A stretch of DNA of 52,504 nucleotides from JANMDU01 sp031375105 (GTDB taxonomy: Bacteria; Pseudomonadota; Gammaproteobacteria; Burkholderiales; Burkholderiaceae_C), in assembly GCA_031375105.1 (NCBI GenBank), contig JANMHJ010000012.1, positions 1-52,504 on the forward strand, in the 5' to 3' direction. The stretch's first letter is position 1. Every line of letters starts with the position of its first letter. Shown here piece after piece: positions 15,848 through 24,092 of this stretch. The notes beneath the pieces are model-generated. The model was not told the DNA's origin. It saw only the letters and a program-made list of their open reading frames with translations, and did not search any database. The position numbers were made by a program, and so were the translations under genes.

Positions 15848-17020
15848 ATGCAGGTGCTTCGCTGGGATATTTTTTGCCGCGTCATCGATAATTTTGGCGA
15901 TATCGGCGTGTGCTGGCGACTCGCGTGTGCTCTTGCGCAGCGTGGTCAGAGCGTGCGGCTGTGGGTAGACGATGCAAGTGCGCTGGCGTGGATGGCGCCT
16001 GAGGGCTGCGCGGGTGTGCAGGTGATGGCTTGGCAGCCTGATGCGCCAATGCCGCAGGAAGCGCAGACTGGTGATGTGGTGATTGAGGCTTTTGGATGTG
16101 AGATTGATTCTACTTGGATTGCTACTAAATCAATAGCGCACTGCGCAGATCATATAACGGGTAGAAGCCAAAATGGCTTAAAAAATACGGTGTGGATCAA
16201 CTTGGAATACCTCAGCGCTGAGCCCTATGCGCAGCGCAACCACGGCCTGCGCTCACCTGTGATGAGCGGTGCAGCGCAGGGCATGGAGAAATGGTTTTTC
16301 TACCCCGGTTTCACGGCGGGTACAGGGGGATTGATTCGTGAGGCGAGCGTAGCGGATACTTCTCCTGAGATGGCTCAAACTGAAGGGCACAAAAATGCTT
16401 TCGCAAGTCTCAATACTCAGCGTCGCATCAGCTTGTTTTGCTACGAGCCGCCTGCTCTGGGGCAACTGCTGGAGCAATTGGCGGATGTGCGGCAATCATC
16501 CCGGTTGATCGTGATGCAAGGGCGTGCGCAGGCTGCTGTGAAAGAGGCCTATATAAATAAAAATGACCTGTCGCCCTTATGGAATGTGTATAAAGCGCTA
16601 TCAGTTCAGGAGCAACGCTTGTTGCCTCAAGCACAATACGATGCGCTGCTCAACAGCTGCGATTTGAATTTCGTTCGCGGCGAAGATTCACTGGTCAGAG
16701 CCATCTGGGCGGGCCGCGCCTTCGTCTGGCAAATTTATCCCCAAGCAGATGGTGCCCATGCGGCCAAGCTCGAAGCTTTTTTGGATTGGCTGCAAGCGCC
16801 GCCCGATTTGCGTGAATTTCACCGCATCTGGAACGGGCTCAAAAGCGCGGCCTTGCCTTCGGTGGATGGGGTGGGTTGGACTGCTTGTGTCCAAGCCGCC
16901 CGAGAGCGGCTGCTCGGGCAGCGGGATCTGGTCTCGCAACTGCTTGATTTTGCTCGGGAAAAGAGAGGTTTGGCAGGCCAAAGCTGGTCTGAGGGCAACC
17001 AAATCGGGTTAAAATCGTAG
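15848..17020 (+). CDS. earP: EF-P arginine rhamnosyltransferase EarP, with in-frame repeat insertions
   Basis: EarP transfers rhamnose from dTDP-rhamnose to the conserved arginine of EF-P. The N-terminal WDIFCRVIDNFGDIGVCWRL and the C-terminal motif CDLNFVRGEDSLVRAIWAGR identify the family. The segment at about residues 91-113 (KSIAHCADHITGRSQNGLKN) is not part of the usual EarP core. It matches a copy of repeat M at 16120-16184 read in frame, so it is an insertion between VIEAFGCE and VWINLEYLSAE. A more degenerate copy lies at 16556-16605. The protein is 390 residues. It lies immediately upstream of efp, its substrate. Whether the inserted segment is tolerated is not known, but no frame is broken. 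Confidence 0.94.
   Translation: MQVLRWDIFCRVIDNFGDIGVCWRLACALAQRGQSVRLWVDDASALAWMAPEGCAGVQVMAWQPDAPMPQEAQTGDVVIEAFGCEIDSTWIATKSIAHCADHITGRSQNGLKNTVWINLEYLSAEPYAQRNHGLRSPVMSGAAQGMEKWFFYPGFTAGTGGLIREASVADTSPEMAQTEGHKNAFASLNTQRRISLFCYEPPALGQLLEQLADVRQSSRLIVMQGRAQAAVKEAYINKNDLSPLWNVYKALSVQEQRLLPQAQYDALLNSCDLNFVRGEDSLVRAIWAGRAFVWQIYPQADGAHAAKLEAFLDWLQAPPDLREFHRIWNGLKSAALPSVDGVGWTACVQAARERLLGQRDLVSQLLDFAREKRGLAGQSWSEGNQIGLKS
16120..16184 (-). repeat. Repeat M copy 4, inserted in frame inside earP
   Basis: It runs from GCTACTAAATCAATAGC through CATATAACGGGTAGAAGCC to AAATGGCTTAAAAA, a near-complete copy in minus orientation. It encodes a stop-free segment in earP's frame between two conserved EarP motifs. 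Confidence 0.9.
16556..16605 (+). repeat. Repeat M copy 5 (degenerate), inside earP
   Basis: ACCTGTCGCCCTTATGGAAT followed by AAGCGCTATCAGTTC aligns with the core of the copy at 46455. The match is partial, so this is less certain than the first earP copy. Confidence 0.5.
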
Positions 17021-17096
17021 GCTTTGCCGCAGTAGCTGCAAGTATTTATTGTCGGCTGAAGCTTCCATTTCAGCCCAGCCCCTAGAAAGCACACCC

Positions 17097-17651
17097 ATGA
17101 AAATCGCTCAGGAAATGCGCGCCGGCAACGTCATCATGCACGGCAAAGACCCGATGGTCATCCTCAAAACCGAATACAGCCGCGGTGGTCGCAACTCAGC
17201 CACCGTGCGCATGAAGATCAAAAGCCTGATCGCCAACTTCGGCACCGAAGTCGTCTTCAAAGCCGACGACAAAATCGAGCAAATCATTCTCGACAAAAAA
17301 GATTGCACCTATTCCTACTTCGCTGACCCAATGTATGTCTGGATGGACAGCGAATACAACCAATACGAAGTCGAATCCGAGAACATGGGCGATGCGCTCA
17401 GCTATCTCGAAGAAGGCATGACAGCGGAAGTCGTGTTCTATGATGGCAAAGCCATTTCGGTGGAGTTGCCCACCAGCGTTGAGCGCGAAATCACCTGGAC
17501 CGAGCCTGCTGTGAAGGGCGACACGTCAGGCAAGGTCTTGAAGCCTGCAAAAATTGCCACGGGCTTTGACATCGGCGTGCCGATTTTCGTGGCGCAGGGC
17601 GACAAGGTCGAGATTGACACCCGCACCGGCGAATATCGCAAGCGCGTTTGA
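17097..17651 (+). CDS. efp: Elongation factor P (arginine type)
   Basis: EF-P binds between the P and E sites and relieves ribosome stalling at polyproline. The 184-residue protein starts MKIAQEMRAGNVIMHGKDPM, and its loop reads SRGGRNSATVRM, placing arginine (not lysine) at about position 32. It is thus of the EarP-modified type, consistent with earP directly upstream. The start at 17097 is chosen because the longer frame reads into the leader. A terminator follows the stop. Confidence 0.97.
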   Translation: MKIAQEMRAGNVIMHGKDPMVILKTEYSRGGRNSATVRMKIKSLIANFGTEVVFKADDKIEQIILDKKDCTYSYFADPMYVWMDSEYNQYEVESENMGDALSYLEEGMTAEVVFYDGKAISVELPTSVEREITWTEPAVKGDTSGKVLKPAKIATGFDIGVPIFVAQGDKVEIDTRTGEYRKRV

Positions 17652-17676
17652 TCTGTTTTTATCGCACCCCAAACAG

Positions 17677-17699
17677 GGCTTCTTCGGGAGCCTTTTTTT
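17677..17699 (+). terminator. Rho-independent terminator after efp
   Basis: GGCTTC and GGAGCC form a six-base-pair stem (one G-T pair) closed by a TTCG tetraloop, followed by seven T. It ends the miaB-earP-efp run. Confidence 0.85.
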
Positions 17700-17865
17700 A
17701 TGCCGCATCGCAGCAATTGTTTCCTCCGTCCAACAAATATTCTCAAGTGGTATGTTTCTGCACAGAGAATCTCAAAATTTTGTCTTTTGAGAGGCATTTG
17801 ACCCTCAGATTTCGCTATCATCGCCAGCAAACGAGATAACAATATTACCAAGAGGCGGCGAACTG

Positions 17866-18495
17866 ATGGGCTACAAATACAGCTTGTTTGTGAACGGAAA
17901 ATCCCTAGGTCCCTACGAACGACGCATGGTCGTCGGTATGCGGGTCAAAAACATCGTGACAGATGACCAAATCGTCATGCGCCATGACGGGCTAGACATG
18001 ACCGTGGCTCAGTTGCTGCAAGACCGTGAAGAAGCGACGCGGCCTGTGTACACCGGCCCAGAATCGCAGCAAGAAAGTGTGCTCGGCGCACCATCGTCTG
18101 GCATGTGGCCGCAGTTCAGCGTCCGCTTTGGGGGCGGGCCGATGAAGCCAGGTGCCCTGGGCTTCAATGGTGTAGGGCAGATCAGCTACCAAGGCGATTC
18201 ATTGCGCATCAGAGGCAACAGGCGCAATAAAAACTTAGGCATGAGCAAGCAGGAGGACAGCCTTCCAGCCAATGCGATTGCCAGCTCTTTGGTCGACAGC
18301 ACGTTCGTTGAGATTTACCTCAAGCCCGGCCTTGCTTTTTCCGAGAGCGCGGAAGGCACGGCAGTGCGCCTAGAATTGGCCACAGAGCAGGAGGCCACAG
18401 AAATGTGGGAACTGCTCAATATGGGGGCCGGCCAATTGCCGCATGACTTGTCGATTGTCAAGACGACCTCTGGCGAGCAGCGCCAAAACGATTGA
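17866..18495 (+). CDS. Hypothetical protein with possible N-terminal GYF_2-like region
   Basis: The 209-residue protein has no name I recognise. The first ~50 residues (YKYSLFVNGKSLGPYERRMV, then VKNIVTDDQIVMRHDGL) resemble the GYF_2/DUF4339 pattern of a short sheet domain that binds partner peptides. The central part is glycine-rich and soluble, and the C-terminal 60 residues (VEIYLKPGLAFSESAEGTAV) look like a beta domain. There is no signal peptide or membrane segment. It lies alone between efp's terminator and convergent PAP2. The domain likeness is visual and low-confidence. Confidence 0.7.
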   Translation: MGYKYSLFVNGKSLGPYERRMVVGMRVKNIVTDDQIVMRHDGLDMTVAQLLQDREEATRPVYTGPESQQESVLGAPSSGMWPQFSVRFGGGPMKPGALGFNGVGQISYQGDSLRIRGNRRNKNLGMSKQEDSLPANAIASSLVDSTFVEIYLKPGLAFSESAEGTAVRLELATEQEATEMWELLNMGAGQLPHDLSIVKTTSGEQRQND

Positions 18496-19173
18496 TCATT
18501 TCGCCTGTTGATACCAACGCTGCCATAGAAACGCCAGGCCCACAGCGCAACACGCTGCCGCGCCACACCACCAAGCAGACCACAGCACATGGCTCACAAA
18601 ATGCGCACCTCGCGCCACTTGCGTCAAACCCAACGCACCGCCGGTGAGCAGCACAGCGAACAACAAAATTAATGCTTGGCGCGGCGATGAAAGCATCACG
18701 AAGGCAGGCACTGCCAGAAAGGCAAAGCCTGCAGACGGATGCCCAGCAGGAAAGCAATGCCCCACCCCTCCATCACGCACGCCAAAGCGCCAATGCGAAA
18801 TGTCTTGCGCGATGCCGCCAAAGATTTGGTAATCCCAAGGGCAGCTGGTCAAACTTTTTCGTTTGAGAAATTGAATCACCAACAGTGCCGCAATGACACC
18901 AGCGAGCATGAAGACGCGCTGATACTTGGGCATGAGCGCGAAAATGGCAAATCGCGCAGGTGGCTTGAAAACCATCCAAACCAACAAGGCCATGAAAGAC
19001 CACCCTATCAAACGCTCTATTTTGTAGATGCGAACGCCCCAGAACGGATGGTCGCGGAGCGCAAAACCTTGCGCATTGCCCCAATAATGGGAAACAGCAT
19101 TGTCAAGATTGAGAGCATCCCAGCCCGTGAAGACTATCATGCAGGCCAGCAGGACGGCCAGCAAAATCGCCAT
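18496..19173 (-). CDS. PAP2-family membrane phosphatase
   Basis: This integral membrane protein of the type 2 phosphatidic acid phosphatase family, probably a lipid or undecaprenyl pyrophosphate phosphatase, shows the motifs in order: K-R-K-S-L-T-S-C-P-W-D (motif 1), CFPAGHPSAG (motif 2, PSGH class) and RGAHFVSHVLWSAWW (motif 3, SRx5H class with G and A for S and R partner). Five or six membrane helices are visible. The first likely start is ATG 19173 (225 residues); a longer frame to 19275 overlaps the upstream LOG gene, and no start has a clear ribosome site. Confidence 0.83.
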   Translation of the reverse strand: MAILLAVLLACMIVFTGWDALNLDNAVSHYWGNAQGFALRDHPFWGVRIYKIERLIGWSFMALLVWMVFKPPARFAIFALMPKYQRVFMLAGVIAALLVIQFLKRKSLTSCPWDYQIFGGIAQDISHWRFGVRDGGVGHCFPAGHPSAGFAFLAVPAFVMLSSPRQALILLFAVLLTGGALGLTQVARGAHFVSHVLWSAWWCGAAACCAVGLAFLWQRWYQQAK

Positions 19174-19216
19174 GGGCGGGCGTGCATAGGCGGAGGAAGC
19201 AGTCAATGGGATTGAA

Positions 19217-20083
19217 TCATTTAAGTTGGTAAAACCGTTTGATTTCCGCCCAAGCCGTTTGCGCATCGTCCACATAGGTGAAGAGCTTCAAATCCTCATG
19301 CGAGATCGCGCCTTCATCCGCAAGCACTTCGAAGTTGATCACTTTTTTCCAATAGTCCGAACCGTAGAGAAAAATTGGCACTGGCTTGGCTTTGCGCGTT
19401 TGCACGAGGCAGAGGATTTCAAACAATTCATCCAAGGTGCCAAAGCCGCCAGGGAAGGCCACGAGCGCTTTTGCGCGCATCATGAAATGCATTTTGCGGA
19501 TGGCAAAGTAGTGGAATTTGAAACTCAGATCGGACGGCACATACGGGTTGGGCTTTTCTTCTTTCGGCAATGCAATCGACAGGCCCACGGAAGGCGCGCC
19601 CACATCATGTGCGCCGCGATTGGCCGCTTCCATCACACCGGGGCCACCGCCGGTGCAGATGAAGAGCTTGTCTTCCTTGGGGCAATGTTGGCCGTACTGC
19701 GCCACGAGTTTGCCGAACTCGCGGGCTTGCGTGTAGTAGGGCGCATTGCGCACGAGGCGCTGGGCTTTGGCGAGCTCGCCCGCATCACCGCTGGCCTGCG
19801 CTTGAACCAGAGCCTGCTCAGCTTCTTCTGGGCTGCAAAAACGTGCGCCACCAAAAACGACGATGGTGTTGTCCACACCGGCAGCGCTTTGCCCCAGCTC
19901 AGGCTTGAGCAGTTCCATGTGCATGCGCATGCCGCGCATTTCGCGGCGCAGCAAAAATTCGGGGTCAGCAAAGGCAAGGCGGTTGGCATCGGGCTTCAAA
20001 TTGTCAATGTGTTGCGAATGCTGTTGCAACACAGCCCAGGCATCGGCCAAGTGCTGCTCGGTAAGGTTGATGGTGTTTTCCAT
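19217..20083 (-). CDS. TIGR00730-type LOG-family Rossmann protein
   Basis: This 288-residue protein is related to LOG cytokinin-activating phosphoribohydrolases and to lysine-decarboxylase-like annotations. The diagnostic motif PGGFGTLDELFEILCL is near residue 230, and the nucleotide-binding CTGGGPGVMEAANRGA is near 150. The family's best-supported role is removing ribose-5-phosphate from nucleoside monophosphates. The long N-terminal extension matches a betaproteobacterial subgroup. It follows pyrC' after 22 bp, fitting nucleotide metabolism, but the substrate is not shown. Confidence 0.9.
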   Translation of the reverse strand: MENTINLTEQHLADAWAVLQQHSQHIDNLKPDANRLAFADPEFLLRREMRGMRMHMELLKPELGQSAAGVDNTIVVFGGARFCSPEEAEQALVQAQASGDAGELAKAQRLVRNAPYYTQAREFGKLVAQYGQHCPKEDKLFICTGGGPGVMEAANRGAHDVGAPSVGLSIALPKEEKPNPYVPSDLSFKFHYFAIRKMHFMMRAKALVAFPGGFGTLDELFEILCLVQTRKAKPVPIFLYGSDYWKKVINFEVLADEGAISHEDLKLFTYVDDAQTAWAEIKRFYQLK

Positions 20084-20105
20084 GCTTTTTTGTTTTCAGT
20101 CAATA

Positions 20106-21413
20106 TCAGGTGTGTTCAAAAGCCAATTGTCCATTGACCAGCGTGTATTTCACGCGGCCTGGCATCATGCTGCCGCCCATATCATGCGCAAACGGTGTGT
20201 GTTTGCCTTGGCTGCGCAGGCTATCTGCGCTCACGCTCCATTCTTGCGCGGGATCGAAGATGCACAGATCAGCCGCGCCGCCCACACTTAAGCGGCCCAT
20301 GCTGGAAGCGAGCGTTCCCAAGCTGCTTTCCAGCACACGGGAAGGCGCGAGTGTGATGCGCGAGAGTGTGTCGCTCAGATTCAAAGAATGTTGTTGCCCC
20401 CATTTGAGAGCGAGCGAGAGCAGCAACTCTAAGCCAGTCGCTCCCGGCTCAGCCTCGCCAAACGGCAGATTCTTTGCATCGGCCTCGACTGGGTTGTGAT
20501 CGCTCACCAACGCGTCAATCGTACCGTCTAGCAAGCCCGCTTGGAGTGCATCGCGGTCGCGCTGCTGGCGCAATACAGGCGTGAGGCGAGCGCGGCTGTC
20601 GAAATAGCCGATGTCGTTGTCGGTCAAATGCATAGAGTTGATGCTTACATCGGCTGTCACGTTCAAGCCTTCTGCTTTGGCCACTCGCAGCAAAGCCACG
20701 CCTGCCGCGCTGCTGATGCGGCAGAGATGAATGCGTGCGCCTGTGGAGCGTATCAGCTCAAAAATCGTGTGCAGCGCAATCGTCTCAGCTGCGACTGGCA
20801 CGCCAGATAAACCCAGCCGCGTGGCCAATGCGCCGCTGGCCGCCACGCCCTTGCCCAAATGCAATTCTTGTGGACGCAGCCAAACGGTATAGCCAAAAGT
20901 CGCTGCGTATTGCATCGCACGTTGCATCACTTGCGTGTTCGCCAGTGGGATTTCAGCTTGGCCGAAACCGACGCAACCACTCTCCGTGAGTTCGGCCATC
21001 TCAGTGAGAGATTCTCCGCCTAAGCCTTTGGTCAGCGCGCCGAGCGGGAACACGCGCGATTGATGCAGCTTCTCAGCGCGGTATTTCAGCATTTCTACCA
21101 GGCCGGGCTCATCCAGCACCGGGTCGGTATCGGGCGGGCAGACGAGGGAAGTCACACCACCTGCCACAGCCGCTGCCAATTCGCTTTCCAGCATGCCTTC
21201 ATGCTCATAGCCGGGCTCGCGCAGGCGGGCACACAAATCCACCAAACCTGGCGCAACGATGAGGCCGCTTGCATCAATCGTTTTACTCGGCAAGAAATCT
21301 GTAGGCACATGGTTGATGCCTACAATGCGTCCCGCTGCTATCGCTACATCACCCACTGCATCCAGCTGAGATGCTGGATCAATGATTCGCCCGCCTTTGA
21401 TCAGTATCTTCAT
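20106..21413 (-). CDS. pyrC': Dihydroorotase-like protein PyrC' lacking the HxH metal site
   Basis: This 435-residue amidohydrolase-fold protein has the dihydroorotase layout, with RIIDPASQLDAVGDVAI at the front and SDHNPVEADAKNLPFGEAEP at the C-terminal side. The normal DxHxH metal motif after APGLVD is replaced: residues 59-64 read DLCARL, so both histidines are gone (C61 and R63). It overlaps pyrB by four bases. In Pseudomonas such a non-catalytic PyrC' holds aspartate transcarbamoylase dodecamers, and that role is inferred here. A true dihydroorotase should exist elsewhere. Confidence 0.93.
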   Translation of the reverse strand: MKILIKGGRIIDPASQLDAVGDVAIAAGRIVGINHVPTDFLPSKTIDASGLIVAPGLVDLCARLREPGYEHEGMLESELAAAVAGGVTSLVCPPDTDPVLDEPGLVEMLKYRAEKLHQSRVFPLGALTKGLGGESLTEMAELTESGCVGFGQAEIPLANTQVMQRAMQYAATFGYTVWLRPQELHLGKGVAASGALATRLGLSGVPVAAETIALHTIFELIRSTGARIHLCRISSAAGVALLRVAKAEGLNVTADVSINSMHLTDNDIGYFDSRARLTPVLRQQRDRDALQAGLLDGTIDALVSDHNPVEADAKNLPFGEAEPGATGLELLLSLALKWGQQHSLNLSDTLSRITLAPSRVLESSLGTLASSMGRLSVGGAADLCIFDPAQEWSVSADSLRSQGKHTPFAHDMGGSMMPGRVKYTLVNGQLAFEHT

Positions 21414-22372
21414 GCCTCATTCCCCGCCACTATGCTCATCACCGCCATGCGCACCGCGATGCCAAACGTCACCTGCGGCAAGATCACGCTTTGCTTGCCA
21501 TCGACCACCGCAGAATCAATTTCCACACCTCGGTTGATCGGCCCCGGATGCATCACGATGGCATCACTTTTGGCCAATTGCAGCTTCTCAGGCGTGAGGC
21601 CAAAGCTCTTGAAAAACTCTTGAGAAGAAGGAAGAAGTGCACCGCTCATGCGCTCGTTTTGCAGGCGCAGCATGATGATCACATCGGCGCCTTTGATGCC
21701 TTCTTCTAGCGAATGGCACACGCGCACACCCATCTCACGCAAATCGCCGGGAATCAAAGTGCGCGGGCCGACAACGCGCACTTCGGCGCAGCCTAAAGTG
21801 GTGAGCGCATGAATATCGGAGCGAGCCACACGCGAATGCAACACATCGCCCACGATGGCTACGGTGAGATTTGAGAAATCGCCTTTGAAATGGCGAATCG
21901 TGTACATATCCAACAAACCCTGAGTGGGGTGTGCATGCCTGCCATCGCCAGCGTTGATCACATGCACATGCGGCGCAACGTGTTGGCTGATGAGATAAGG
22001 CGCACCTGATTCACCGTGACGCACCACAAAAATATCTGCCGCCATCGCTGATAAATTGGCAATCGTGTCCAGCAGGGATTCTCCTTTGCTGGCGGATGAT
22101 TTGGCGATATCTAAATTGATCACATCTGCCGAGAGCCGCGTGGCAGCAATTTCAAATGTGATTCGCGTTCGCGTGGAGTTTTCAAAAAACAAATTGAACA
22201 CGCTCTTGCCGCGCAGCAGCGGCACTTTCTTCACCTCGCGGTCGCTCACGCTCACGAAGCTAGCAGCTGTGTCGAGAATTTGCGTGAGGATGGCTTTGGG
22301 CAAGCCTTCGGTAGAAAGCAGATGGATCAGCTCGCCATGCTTGTTGAGTTGGGGGTTGCGTTTGTAGAGCAT
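21410..22372 (-). CDS. pyrB: Aspartate carbamoyltransferase catalytic chain
   Basis: The 320-residue enzyme joins carbamoyl phosphate and aspartate in the first committed step of pyrimidine synthesis. The carbamoyl-phosphate site FENSTRTRITFEIAATRL, the SASKGESLLDTI loop and VMHPGPINRGVEID near the aspartate site are all present. It lies after pyrR and overlaps pyrC' as ATGA. No pyrI regulatory chain is seen, which fits the class that pairs with PyrC'. Confidence 0.97.
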   Translation of the reverse strand: MLYKRNPQLNKHGELIHLLSTEGLPKAILTQILDTAASFVSVSDREVKKVPLLRGKSVFNLFFENSTRTRITFEIAATRLSADVINLDIAKSSASKGESLLDTIANLSAMAADIFVVRHGESGAPYLISQHVAPHVHVINAGDGRHAHPTQGLLDMYTIRHFKGDFSNLTVAIVGDVLHSRVARSDIHALTTLGCAEVRVVGPRTLIPGDLREMGVRVCHSLEEGIKGADVIIMLRLQNERMSGALLPSSQEFFKSFGLTPEKLQLAKSDAIVMHPGPINRGVEIDSAVVDGKQSVILPQVTFGIAVRMAVMSIVAGNEA

Positions 22373-22396
22373 TTATGCGAACTCCTTGGGCTTCAT

Positions 22397-22906
22397 TTAT
22401 ACGTTCTCCACCTTGAAGCTGAAAATACCTGAATCATTGCGAGCAAGCGTGAGCGATTGCGCAGCAGGCAGGCTCACGCGAGCGGCTGCAAAATCGGCCT
22501 GCACAGGCAATTGCCGTCCACCGCGATCCACCAACACCGCCAAGCGCACGCGAGCGGGGCGGCCATAGTCAAACAGCTCATTGAGCACAGCGCGAATCGT
22601 GCGCCCGGTGTAGAGCACATCGTCGATCAACAAAATATCTTGCCCGTTCACATCAAACGGAATTTGTGTTTGCACGCTGTGCGCGAGCCCGCGCTTAGAA
22701 AAATCATCGCGGTGCATGGCAGATGAAATCACGCCCACTTTGCCTAGCAATCCAAGATCGCGCTGCAAACTTTCTGCCAGCCAGGCACCGCCAGAATAAA
22801 TGCCGAGCAACTGCGTCGGCTGGGGTGTATTTGCTTCGCGTAAATTCTTCACACCCTGTAGCAGGTCTTGGTAGAGCGTGGGCGCATCAAGTAGGAGAGC
22901 ACTCAT
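22397..22906 (-). CDS. pyrR: PyrR bifunctional regulator / uracil phosphoribosyltransferase
   Basis: The 169-residue type I phosphoribosyltransferase has the PRPP loop LLIDDVLYTGRTIRAVLNEL near residues 90-110 and QTQIPFDVNGQDIL before it. PyrR can attenuate pyr mRNA in Bacillus and has UPRT activity. In proteobacteria its regulatory part is less clear. The ATG at 22906 overlaps the ruvX stop, and pyrB follows after 24 bp. Confidence 0.93.
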   Translation of the reverse strand: MSALLLDAPTLYQDLLQGVKNLREANTPQPTQLLGIYSGGAWLAESLQRDLGLLGKVGVISSAMHRDDFSKRGLAHSVQTQIPFDVNGQDILLIDDVLYTGRTIRAVLNELFDYGRPARVRLAVLVDRGGRQLPVQADFAAARVSLPAAQSLTLARNDSGIFSFKVENV

Positions 22907-23331
22907 TCTTCGATCTCACTGAAAAACTGTTCTAAAAGGATGGCAGCGGCTGCTGCGTCTAAATCTTTCGCGCCGCGCGAGGCGGCTTCTACGCTGCTGT
23001 AGCGCTCATCCACCTCATGCACAGGCAAATTAAAACGCCCATGCAGTTGGCGTGCGAAGCGCTGGGCGCGTTGCGTCATCTCATGCGCTGCGCCATCGGG
23101 ATGCGTCGGAATGCCCACGATCAATGCATCGGGCTGCCATTCTTTCAGTATCTTTTCAATAGCAGAGAAACGAGCATCAATCACGGCAGTATGGATGGTT
23201 TGCATGGGTGTGGTGGTGCCAGTGAGCCGTGTACCAGAAGCTACGCCAGTGCGTTTTTCACCAAAATCAAAAGCCAAAAAGGATTGCTGCTGCGCGGGAA
23301 CGGATCGCTTGAGGCGGCCAGCCACGATCAT
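22903..23331 (-). CDS. ruvX: Putative pre-16S rRNA nuclease RuvX/YqgF
   Basis: This 142-residue RNase H-fold protein has LAFDFGEKRTGVASG at the N-terminus (catalytic D), VGIPTHPDGAAHEMTQRAQ in the middle and HEVDERYSSVEA with the second acidic cluster. The start at 23331 forms an ATGA overlap with yqgE; a longer frame adds a leader that is inside yqgE. The yqgE-ruvX-pyrR-pyrB order is widespread in beta- and gammaproteobacteria, supporting the call. Confidence 0.95.
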   Translation of the reverse strand: MIVAGRLKRSVPAQQQSFLAFDFGEKRTGVASGTRLTGTTTPMQTIHTAVIDARFSAIEKILKEWQPDALIVGIPTHPDGAAHEMTQRAQRFARQLHGRFNLPVHEVDERYSSVEAASRGAKDLDAAAAAILLEQFFSEIEE

Positions 23332-24083
23332 GCGCGCCCCACGTCGCGCGAAATCATCCATTCTTGCAAACCCAAGAGGCCAAGCGCCTTGGTGTAGCGA
23401 TCAGCAGCGGGGGTGTCGAAGATCACTTCCGCGCTGGCCTTCACATGCAGCCAGGTGTTCTCGGCCAACTCAGATTCAAGCTGCCCGCGCCCCCAGCCTG
23501 CGTGGCCGAGCGAGACGAAGACTTTGCGCGGCCCGCCGCCGCTGGAGAGGGCTTCGAGCACGTCTTTGGAGGTGGTCAATTCCATGCCATCAGAAATCGT
23601 GAGCGAGGAGGCGTAAAAAGTGCCTTGCTGCGCTTTTTCTGCCTCTTCTGTCAGCGCTTCTAGAAGCTGCTGCTCTAGGCTCAGCTCGCGCACGGGTGCA
23701 GGCTCTGTATCTGGCACGGAGAGTGGCACGTCTTTCATGTCAGCAAAAGTCACCGCAATGGCCACTTGTTTTTCATGCAAGACAAAACCGCGCTCCGTGT
23801 GCAGCGGGCCGCCGCCAAAGACGAGCGTGTCTTGCAGATCCATGCGCTCCAGCGGCAGATCGACCTTGGCAAACAATTTGGGCAGGGTCAGTTCGGTGGG
23901 CTTGTTGATCACAATTCCCAAGGCGCCGCGCTCGGAATGCTCACACAGGTAAACCACGGATTTGGCAAAGGTCTCATCTTCCATGCCGGGCATGGCAATC
24001 AGGAAATACGCCGTCAAATCAAAATCTGGCGCATGGGGCACTTTTAGCGCATTGGGCAAATCTTGCGGGGCTTCGGGAGACAT
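23328..24083 (-). CDS. yqgE: YqgE/AlgH family protein
   Basis: The 251-residue UPF0301 protein has the hallmark LTAYFLIAMPGMEDETFAKSVVYLCEHSERGALGIVIN region early on, the FGGGPLHTERGFVLH strand near residue 90, and the C-terminal SLGHAGWGRGQLESELAENTWL (written here in parts). It contains an extra charged loop around PAPVRELSLEQQLLEALTEE that typical E. coli YqgE lacks. Function is unknown; AlgH was named from alginate regulation. It is coupled to ruvX. Confidence 0.93.
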   Translation of the reverse strand: MSPEAPQDLPNALKVPHAPDFDLTAYFLIAMPGMEDETFAKSVVYLCEHSERGALGIVINKPTELTLPKLFAKVDLPLERMDLQDTLVFGGGPLHTERGFVLHEKQVAIAVTFADMKDVPLSVPDTEPAPVRELSLEQQLLEALTEEAEKAQQGTFYASSLTISDGMELTTSKDVLEALSSGGGPRKVFVSLGHAGWGRGQLESELAENTWLHVKASAEVIFDTPAADRYTKALGLLGLQEWMISRDVGRA

Positions 24084-24092
24084 GCGCGAATT

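Noticed and set aside
19226..20137. 303-residue plus-strand frame opposite the LOG gene
   Set aside because: It is a reverse shadow rich in His, Phe and Arg; the minus strand carries the recognisable protein family.
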